8,257 nt of DNA from Candidatus Mcinerneyibacteriota bacterium (GTDB lineage Bacteria; AUK180; JAQVHJ01): positions 1 through 8,257 of the forward strand of contig DAOVMD010000117.1 in NCBI GenBank assembly GCA_030630935.1. Reading direction: 5' to 3'. Positions 1 to 4,850 of this stretch are shown in pieces. The notes beneath the pieces were generated by a model. The model saw only the letters and a list, made by a program, of their open reading frames with translations. It made no database searches and was not told where the DNA came from. A program made the translations under genes and the position numbers. Positions within the stretch are counted from its first letter, which is position 1; every line of letters starts with the position of its first letter.

Positions 1-241
1 ATATACCAGGAAATCTTTGACTTAACAAAGATCTTTGAATATATTCATCATAAATCATGGTTTTGTTCTTTTTATTTAACTAACAAAAATTAAAATCATT
101 AAATTTCATGAAAAAAAATCATGATTACGGAAAAACCATCTGCGTAATCTTAGTTATGACACAGTCTCAATGACACTCTGAAGTTTGCAAGTTGAATCAA
201 CATTGTTTAACAAACAATTCTTTTATCTCCATAAAAAATAT
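1..241. other. Non-coding leader region with palindromes
   Basis: I see no convincing gene here. One plus-strand frame stays open from base 1 to the stop at 91-93 (30 codons). It could be the tail of a gene from the left, but that length is expected by chance in AT-rich DNA. The stretch contains a perfect 12-base palindrome CAAAGATCTTTG (26-37) with an extra direct copy of ATCTTTGA at 13-20, a 7-base inverted repeat GATTACG/CGTAATC (123-129/143-149), and ATTGTTT/AAACAAT (202-208/212-218). Bases 161-175 hold ACAGTCTC and CAATGACA, two words that recur in the repeat cluster near 4818-4839, so a decayed repeat copy may lie here. Confidence 0.5.
202..218. promoter_or_regulatory. Palindrome upstream of the promoter, possible operator
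   Basis: ATTGTTT, AAC, AAACAAT form a perfect 7-base inverted repeat with a 3-base centre. It ends 23 bases before the -35 box of the PDZ-protein gene. That is a plausible place for an activator or an upstream regulator. The structure is seen directly; the role is inference. Confidence 0.25.
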
Positions 242-270
242 TTGACATTTAATTTTTTAAGTGCTATAAT
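242..270 (+). promoter_or_regulatory. Strong sigma70-type promoter
   Basis: TTGACA at 242-247 is followed by exactly 17 bases and TATAAT at 265-270. TG at 262-263 adds the extended -10 element. All twelve hexamer positions match the housekeeping consensus, so transcription should start near base 277. The start point then falls just upstream of the ribosome binding site at 292-297, giving a short leader of about 27 bases before the ATG at 304. Confidence 0.85.
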
Positions 271-291
271 TTATATATGAATTTTAAAAAC

Positions 292-297
292 AGGAGG
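292..297 (+). promoter_or_regulatory. Shine-Dalgarno site that fixes the start of the PDZ protein
   Basis: AGGAGG ends 6 bases before ATG 304. The longer in-frame ATG at 277 coincides with the predicted transcription start, so it would have no leader and no binding site. The ATG at 304 also puts the signal peptide at the very N-terminus, so 304 is the better start. Confidence 0.85.
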
Positions 298-303
298 ATA
301 GAT

Positions 304-1908
304 ATGAAAAGCAAGGCCATGATTGGTTTATTATTTGTTTTCATATTAGTTTCGTTATTCAGCGGCGCGGTTTATTCTGAGATAGAGTTTTTGAAGGAAG
401 CAGAAGATGAAGATGAAGATGAAGGTATTTTGATTGTAGGTTTTAAAGAAAACTCTGTATTAAAGTTTGCCGGGGCTGAAGTTGGAGACTGGTTAGTAAC
501 CTATAATGGAGTACCAGTAAAATCTATTAAGCATTTAGGTAAACTGAAAAAGAGGGTCAAGACAGATAAGGTGGAGGTTGTCGTTCTTAGAGGTAAAGAA
601 GAAATCAAATTGACTATTTGTAAAGGTTTTCTTGGTGTATTTCTAACGGAGGAAGAGATGAAATCAGAAGGAGTAATAATAACTGGATTTCCGAAGAAAT
701 CTGAAATGAAGAAAGCCGGGGCTGAAGCCGGAGATAAATTAGTTATGTATAACAAGCAAAAAGTTTTATCTGTTGAACATTTGGATGTACTAAAAGTTCT
801 GGTTAAGACAGATAATGTAGAAGTTATAGTAAGCCGTGGAGGGAAAGAAATTCCTTTAACTATCCCGAAGGGATTCCTTGGGATATATTTAAAGGATATT
901 GTTCCTGAACACAAGCGGGATAAGGATGCAGTAATAATTGATGGACTCGGAAAACTTGAATGGGCAAGTGGAATGGAGAATTCCTTCCTCGCTTGTTTAT
1001 ATTTATTGGATCAGAAGTTCGGGCAAAAAATTTCTTATATTGATATTCTTGGTTTATCAGGATATGGTTTCAGATTTGCATTCCATAAAGATTTATGTCC
1101 CAGTTCTCCGGATGCAACAGTCCCCAGAGATATTGGCTCTGAAATAATGGAAAAACTTGGTTATGAATTCGAATATGTGTTTGCTGATTCATTCAAGCAT
1201 GCCGGAAAGAATAAGAAGTCAAAAGAAGATATGCGTAAGATGATTACAAAGAGTATAGATAACGGCTGGCCTGTTATCGCAATTGACCTTATCGAAGTCG
1301 CTGAATGGGGACTTATCACCGGTTATCAGAAAAAGGGAGCAGAATTATTTTGCAGAACTTATTTTGATAAAACTGAAGGTTATGAGATTGCAGAGAAATT
1401 CCCATGGATCATTGTTATTATTAAAAGCAAAAAGAAAGTCGACTTAGCTCCTCTTTATAGAGAATCCCTTAAAGTTGCGAAAGAACTTTATAATACAAAA
1501 AAATATAAAGACTATTATTCTGGACTCGCTGCATCAAAATATTGGATTGAGTTTCTACAGAAAAAGAAGAATTTCCGCGGTAAAAAAAGTGTACGATATG
1601 AGAAAATGCATGCTAATTGGTGGATATATATAAGCCTGCTTAAAGCACGAGGGTTAAATGCAAAATACCTATCCAATAATAAAGAAAAATTCGGTGTGCA
1701 TGTGCCAAGTATTGAAATACTGTCAGAACTTTGTAAAAAAGAAGCTGAGCTACTCAAGAAAGGAACCAAAGAAGTTCCTTCCCGATGGGAACATAAAAGC
1801 CCAAAGGTCTGGACTCAAGAAAAAAGAAATGAACAGGCAAAAACCATTCATGAATTTCTTAGGCTTGAGCATGAGATCAATAAGTTCCTTATTGAGCTCA
1901 CAAAATAA
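304..1908 (+). CDS. Secreted tandem-PDZ protein with BtrH/C39-like domain
   Basis: This is a protein of 534 residues numbered from ATG 304; start choice rests on AGGAGG at 292-297. Residues 1-25 form a signal peptide with a likely cut after VYS and no lipobox cysteine, so a periplasmic or extracellular location is inferred. An acidic run (EDEDEDE) follows. Two PDZ-like units (about 38-115 and 116-190) share the AGAEVGD/AGAEAGD core and KGFLG at an 82-residue spacing. They are an internal duplication that still keeps the identical 12-base string GCCGGGGCTGAA (469-480, 715-726). Residues about 207-376 resemble the BtrH-type papain/C39-like fold: a Cys at 231, GLSGYGFRF (250-258), CPSSPD (265-270), EWGLITGY (334-341) and RTYFD (351-355). 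In C39-like enzymes a His starts the strand before GY; here it is Glu-Trp, so peptidase activity is doubtful. Residues 377-534 are mostly helical. The family is a recalled resemblance; substrate and role are unknown. Confidence 0.75.
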   Translation: MKSKAMIGLLFVFILVSLFSGAVYSEIEFLKEAEDEDEDEGILIVGFKENSVLKFAGAEVGDWLVTYNGVPVKSIKHLGKLKKRVKTDKVEVVVLRGKEEIKLTICKGFLGVFLTEEEMKSEGVIITGFPKKSEMKKAGAEAGDKLVMYNKQKVLSVEHLDVLKVLVKTDNVEVIVSRGGKEIPLTIPKGFLGIYLKDIVPEHKRDKDAVIIDGLGKLEWASGMENSFLACLYLLDQKFGQKISYIDILGLSGYGFRFAFHKDLCPSSPDATVPRDIGSEIMEKLGYEFEYVFADSFKHAGKNKKSKEDMRKMITKSIDNGWPVIAIDLIEVAEWGLITGYQKKGAELFCRTYFDKTEGYEIAEKFPWIIVIIKSKKKVDLAPLYRESLKVAKELYNTKKYKDYYSGLAASKYWIEFLQKKKNFRGKKSVRYEKMHANWWIYISLLKARGLNAKYLSNNKEKFGVHVPSIEILSELCKKEAELLKKGTKEVPSRWEHKSPKVWTQEKRNEQAKTIHEFLRLEHEINKFLIELTK

Positions 1909-1915
1909 TATATTA

Positions 1916-2019
1916 TCGTAATGCGATGTATTATTTGGATTTTTCAAGAATTTGCAATGGAAATATTGTAACTTTAAGTTTTTGGCTCTTTGGATTTCAA
2001 GAACTATATCGTATTACGA
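1916..2019. repeat. 104-base element with 15-base terminal inverted repeats
   Basis: TCGTAATGCGATGTA (1916-1930) and the reverse complement of 2005-2019 (TCGTAATACGATATA) match at 13 of 15 bases. On the plus-strand RNA both mismatches become G-U pairs, so the stem would be unbroken. Inside lie direct repeats TTTGGATTTTTCAAGAA (1934-1950) and TTTGGATTTCAAGAA (1989-2003). I see no clear target-site duplication. It may be a small MITE-like insertion or a structured leader for the following gene. No promoter is convincing within it. Confidence 0.45.
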
Positions 2020-2046
2020 ACAATAATTAAAAAAGGTGGAGAGAAC

Positions 2047-2709
2047 ATGACAAGATATACATCAAAAGGAAAGTGTAGTTTTTGCAATGCTATCTTTAGT
2101 AAAGGGTCAATAGCTTCGCACCTAAGAACATGTAAACAAAGAAAAGCTATGTTGAAGGCATCAGGAAAGAAACAGAAAAAAATAAAATTTTTTCATCTTG
2201 TGGTTGAGGGACGCTACTTGCCTGAGTATTGGCTGCATCTTTTAATTCCTTCTAGTTCACCGCTTTGGTACTTAGACAATTTCCTCAGGGGTATCTGGTT
2301 GGAATGCTGTAACCACTTAAGTGCGTTCACAATTGAAGGGGAAAGGTACTCCATAAGTCCGCTGGCTGATTTTGATGAAAAAGAAATGAATGCTGCATTA
2401 TGTGATGTCCTCACCCCCGGAATGAAATTTTACCATGAGTATGACTTCGGCACAACTACTGAACTTACCTTGAGAATTGTATCAGAATTGGAAAGCTTCT
2501 CTAATAGTGAATCCATTCAGATTCTTGCCAGGAATAATCCTCCATTAATAGTCTGTAGTTTTTGTGAAAAGCTTGCTACACAATGTTACGGAGGTGGTGA
2601 AGAATGGCTTTGCGATGAGTGTATACAAAAGTATGATTATGACGAAGATATGCTCTTACCTGTAGTTAATTCTCCACGGGTTGGAATGTGTGGATATACA
2701 GGACAGTAA
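2047..2709 (+). CDS. pRiA4b ORF-3-like protein with terminal zinc fingers
   Basis: The protein has 220 residues. ATG 2047 is chosen because GGTGGAGAG lies just upstream (2035-2043); an in-frame TTG at 1990 has no such site. Residues 10-29 form a C2HC finger (C10, C13, H25, C29). The centre (about 47-145) fits the plasmid pRiA4b ORF-3-like family: a pattern of LHLLIPSS, a helix with W, HLSAFTI, then FYHEYDFGTTTEL, which matches the family's YEYDFGD motif with the last Asp changed to Thr. Residues 170-192 hold a second likely zinc site (C170, C173, C189, C192, plus C180), and the protein ends NSPRVGMCGYTG. The family is common on plasmids and mobile DNA, but its molecular function is not established to my knowledge. 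The fingers suggest nucleic-acid or protein binding. It lies 138 bases after the PDZ gene and is probably a separate unit. Confidence 0.75.
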   Translation: MTRYTSKGKCSFCNAIFSKGSIASHLRTCKQRKAMLKASGKKQKKIKFFHLVVEGRYLPEYWLHLLIPSSSPLWYLDNFLRGIWLECCNHLSAFTIEGERYSISPLADFDEKEMNAALCDVLTPGMKFYHEYDFGTTTELTLRIVSELESFSNSESIQILARNNPPLIVCSFCEKLATQCYGGGEEWLCDECIQKYDYDEDMLLPVVNSPRVGMCGYTGQ

Positions 2710-2718
2710 TGATGAATT

Positions 2719-2749
2719 CTGATCAATTAGCTTAAGTTCAATTGGTCAG
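2719..2749. terminator. Stem-loop after the pRiA4b-like gene, possible terminator
   Basis: CTGATCAATT (2719-2728) pairs with AATTGGTCAG (2740-2749) over 10 pairs with one G-U, leaving an 11-base loop. It begins 9 bases after the stop codon. There is no T-tract, so intrinsic termination is uncertain. A second small hairpin, ACAGC-TTC-GCTGT (2755-2767), follows directly, and the whole 2719-2767 stretch may be a dispersed repeat. Confidence 0.3.
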
Positions 2750-2817
2750 GGCATACAGCTTCGCTGTTGAGAACAGAGAGCAGAAGAAGAAGAATTTATT
2801 TTAATTTTTTAGATTGG

Positions 2818-3213
2818 TTATTTTTCTTTCTTTTTCTCAGGTCTAAAACCTATCTTCCTTTTTTTTATTTTATTTTGATTACCAAGCATTTTTCTAAATG
2901 CTTCAAATACAATTTGAAATTGCTTATCGTATTTTTCTTCTAATTTAGCGATTTTTTCTTGCAAGTCTTTATAAGATAAAGAAAATTCATGGAGTTTTAA
3001 AAATGTTCTCATTATCTCAATATTTACAATAATCGCTTTTTCACTTTTTAACACACTTGATAACATTGCAATACCTTGCTCTGTAAATACATAGGGCAGA
3101 TACTTACGATGCTGACCCTTTCCATGATTCTTTAAGGTCACAATTTGTGACCTTAAAGAATTTTCTTCGTCTTTAGTAAGCTGAAACATAAAATCATCAG
3201 GGAAACACGGAAT
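2818..3213 (-). pseudogene. 5'-truncated ORF6N-domain protein
   Basis: From ATG at 3189 the frame gives 123 residues that match the middle and C-terminal parts of ORF6N (phage-type DNA-binding, KilA-N related) proteins: MFQLTKDE, LRSQIVTLK, the signature YLPYVFTEQGIAMLSSVLKS, IVNIEIMRTFLKL, then a coiled-coil LEEKYDKQFQIVFEAFRKM and a basic tail KRKIGFRPEKKK. The homology runs on upstream of that ATG: eight codons to 3213 read IPCFPDDF, as in the family's RFPDDF, before an in-frame TAA at 3214-3216. The N-terminal part of the ORF6N domain, usually some 45 residues, is missing. I see no ribosome binding site or promoter. It is therefore a decayed gene whose break lies about 50 bases from a repeat cluster. 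A short translated remnant starting at 3189 remains possible. Confidence 0.75.
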
Positions 3214-3263
3214 TTAAATTATTTCCATAAGGATTTCACACGGGAGGATTAAATTCTAATGAT

Positions 3264-3420
3264 CAGGGCTTCCCGCCGGAAGCCCCTACTTTGTTTGGGA
3301 TACAATGCTTTGGTCTTCGGAGACCACGAGATTGCCACGTCATTCACTTCGTTCAATTCTCGCAATGACAATCAAATGTTTCACTTCATAAGGATTAGTC
3401 GACTGGCAGGAAGCCCAATC
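3264..3420. repeat. REP-like repeat cluster, left of the radical SAM gene
   Basis: Three structures lie in a row. The hairpin GGGCTTCC-CGCC-GGAAGCCC spans 3266-3285. The hairpin TGGTCT-TCGG-AGACCA spans 3311-3326. A unit from GAGATTGCCACGTC (3328) to CGCAATGACAATC (3373) has inner complementarity ATTGC/GCAAT and GTCATT/AATGAC. A further GGAAGCCC at 3409-3416 repeats 3278-3285. The GAGATTGCC...GCAATGAC pattern is one I recall as a dispersed repeat in many uncultured diderm genomes. CAATGACAATCAAATGTTT (3363-3381) recurs at 4717-4735 with two changes. An ORF across this cluster (3259-3441, plus) is spurious. The last few codons of the radical SAM gene run into it. Confidence 0.7.
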
Positions 3421-4663
3421 GCGTGGCTACTTGTACATTAATTTCTTCTACTGTTTTTTCTTCTGGTTTATCAATGAAGTTTACTGCTATCATGCATGGG
3501 CCGCATTGTGTTCTGAAGTTTAGTTTGAAGAATTTTTTACTGATATAGCTTTTTAATTTTGAGAAATCGTTATTTTTATGTAGTTTATAAATTGAAGTAT
3601 TCTGGATATTATTTAAAATTTCGACTATATCGGAATCTATTATACTCCCGAAGCTTGCTGTTTTATTGAATATCCAGCAGCATGGGGTTACGAGATAATC
3701 AGTTTTTATCCACAAGGTGAGTGGTTTCAGAATAAAATTGCATTTTTTAGGAACATTTTTTGGTTTTACATCATACTGTGTTTTTAATGATATGCCCTTT
3801 TCGAACAGAAGTTTTACGTCCGATTTTTTCAAGATAAATCCCTGGTTATCCCCTACTCTTTCCGGAATTCCGAGGTTAATCTTTGATACCCCGTATTCTT
3901 TTAATAGCCTTAGAAATTCAGGGATATACTTAATATTTTTCTCTGTAAGGATAGACTGTACTTCAACCGTTCCAAAATCTTTTGTAAATGTTTTAATAAT
4001 ATTAATATTTTTTCTATATAGATCTGGAGATTTCCTGAATTCATCATGATCCGGACCAATCCCGTCAATGCTCAATACTAACTTTTTAAATCCTGATTTT
4101 GCAAGGAGTTTAATAAACTCCAGGTAATTAGCGAATTTCTTTTCTCCAATCTGGAATGGATCTTCTGATCCCCACCATCCGTTTGTAAAGAGAGATAAAT
4201 TTAGGTCTTCTTTTTTTGAAAGGAACTCAAGAAGCGGAATGAATTTACTATATAAAGTTGGTTCACCCCCGGTAAACAGGAAGTCTCTAATATCAATATC
4301 GATGCAATCATTTATTACGCCCCTGGTGATTTCAAAGTCAAGTGGGGTATCAATTTTTCTATATTGAAGATAACAATGGCAGCAACCCAAGTTGCATTCA
4401 TGAGTTAATTCAAATTTAATTTCTTTAATTCTTGCAGTGGGGTTATGTTTTTTTATAAGTTTCTTATATTCCTTCGTATTACCGAGGTTTTTATCATCAA
4501 CCGCTACAACTAATTTTTTAAGAAGCAGGAAATCATCTTCAAATAATTGAAATTCCGATTCAGGAATAACAATCTCCCTCAAAATTTTTTTATATTGTTT
4601 ATTTAACTTCTTCTGTTTTTTAAGGTATGTATAACCCGTTGTAGTAAGTAGATATGTTTTCAT
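3395..4663 (-). CDS. Radical SAM protein with SPASM/twitch-like C-terminus
   Basis: A protein of 422 residues. C90, C94 and C97 (ECNLGCCHC, with an extra C95) form the CX3CX2C loop that binds the 4Fe-4S cluster and S-adenosylmethionine. FTGGEPTLY (130-138) is the GGE motif, and LVLSIDGIGPDHDEFR (195-210) is the strand and helix typical of SPASM-type enzymes. Later cysteines C308, C328, C329, C387 and C390 (CGPC) fit an auxiliary cluster in a SPASM or twitch domain. Residues 1-77 are an unassigned helical N-terminal extension. Such enzymes often modify ribosomal peptides or mature other proteins. I find no precursor peptide, transporter or partner gene beside it, so the substrate is unknown. 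It stands alone between two REP-like clusters; the final ten or so residues (ATRLGFLPVD) are coded by repeat-derived DNA, so the C-terminus may have been changed by insertion. The ribosome binding site is weak (AAAAGAGA). Confidence 0.85.
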   Translation of the reverse strand: MKTYLLTTTGYTYLKKQKKLNKQYKKILREIVIPESEFQLFEDDFLLLKKLVVAVDDKNLGNTKEYKKLIKKHNPTARIKEIKFELTHECNLGCCHCYLQYRKIDTPLDFEITRGVINDCIDIDIRDFLFTGGEPTLYSKFIPLLEFLSKKEDLNLSLFTNGWWGSEDPFQIGEKKFANYLEFIKLLAKSGFKKLVLSIDGIGPDHDEFRKSPDLYRKNINIIKTFTKDFGTVEVQSILTEKNIKYIPEFLRLLKEYGVSKINLGIPERVGDNQGFILKKSDVKLLFEKGISLKTQYDVKPKNVPKKCNFILKPLTLWIKTDYLVTPCCWIFNKTASFGSIIDSDIVEILNNIQNTSIYKLHKNNDFSKLKSYISKKFFKLNFRTQCGPCMIAVNFIDKPEEKTVEEINVQVATRLGFLPVD

Positions 4664-4675
4664 CGTTTCTCTTTT

Positions 4676-4689
4676 CCCTGCAAACAGGG
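4676..4689 (-). promoter_or_regulatory. Hairpin just before the radical SAM start
   Basis: Read on the minus strand, CCCTG-TTTG-CAGGG forms a 5-pair stem that ends 12 bases before the ATG. It sits directly upstream of the purine-rich stretch that would act as ribosome binding site. It could affect the leader, but it may be only another piece of the repeat cluster. Confidence 0.25.
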
Positions 4690-4719
4690 TTTATAAAGGA
4701 GGCACAGCCTCTTTGACAA
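4690..4719 (-). promoter_or_regulatory. Possible promoter of the radical SAM gene
   Basis: On the minus strand TTGTCA (4719-4714) is followed by 18 bases and TATAAA (4695-4690), each one or two changes from consensus. The start would be near 4683, giving a leader of about 20 bases. The -35 box is part of the CAATGACAA repeat word, and the spacer holds the small hairpin GAGGC-TGT-GCCTC. If real, the repeat supplies the promoter. Confidence 0.35.
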
Positions 4720-4840
4720 TGACAATCTGATGTTTTTATAAAAGGGAGCTTTGCTCCCAGATTGCCGCGCACTGCTCGTGACTGAAGCAAAGCGGAAGTC
4801 ATCCCGACGTGTCGGGACAATGACAATTCAGACAGTCTCG
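4699..4840. repeat. REP-like repeat cluster between comEC and the radical SAM gene
   Basis: The cluster holds hairpins GAGGC-ACA-GCCTC (4699-4711), GGGAGC-TTT-GCTCCC (4744-4758) and TCCCGAC-GT-GTCGGGA (4802-4817). CAATGACAAT occurs at 4717-4726 and 4818-4827 in the same direction as the copy at 3363. AGATTGCCGCG at 4759-4769 parallels AGATTGCCACG at 3329-3339. A minus-strand ORF here (4620-4844) is a repeat translation and not a gene. The cluster lies downstream of comEC, and the strong 4802-4817 hairpin could stop transcription, but no T-tract follows. Confidence 0.7.
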
Positions 4841-4850
4841 TCACTGAACT

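Noticed and set aside
1-93. Open plus-strand frame at the left edge, possibly the end of a gene
   Set aside because: Thirty codons without a stop are not unusual by chance in AT-rich DNA, and the residues show no recognisable pattern. Upstream sequence would decide.
501-914. Minus-strand 137-codon ORF opposite the PDZ region
   Set aside because: It is the antisense shadow of the duplicated PDZ units; its repeated look comes from that duplication.
3259-3441. Plus-strand 60-codon ORF with GGGAGG upstream
   Set aside because: It translates the GAGATTGCC...GCAATGAC repeat and its hairpins, has no protein-like pattern, and overlaps the end of the radical SAM gene.
3264-4840. CRISPR array
   Set aside because: The repeats are few, unevenly spaced and palindromic, of several types, with no regular spacers and no cas genes in the window.
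3264-4840. Composite transposon around the radical SAM gene
   Set aside because: No transposase gene or target-site duplication is visible; the flanking repeats look like dispersed REP-like units and not insertion sequences.
4620-4844. Minus-strand 74-codon ORF
   Set aside because: It reads through the REP-like cluster; sequences such as LSRHVGMT are typical false translations of these repeats. It also overlaps the real start of the radical SAM gene.
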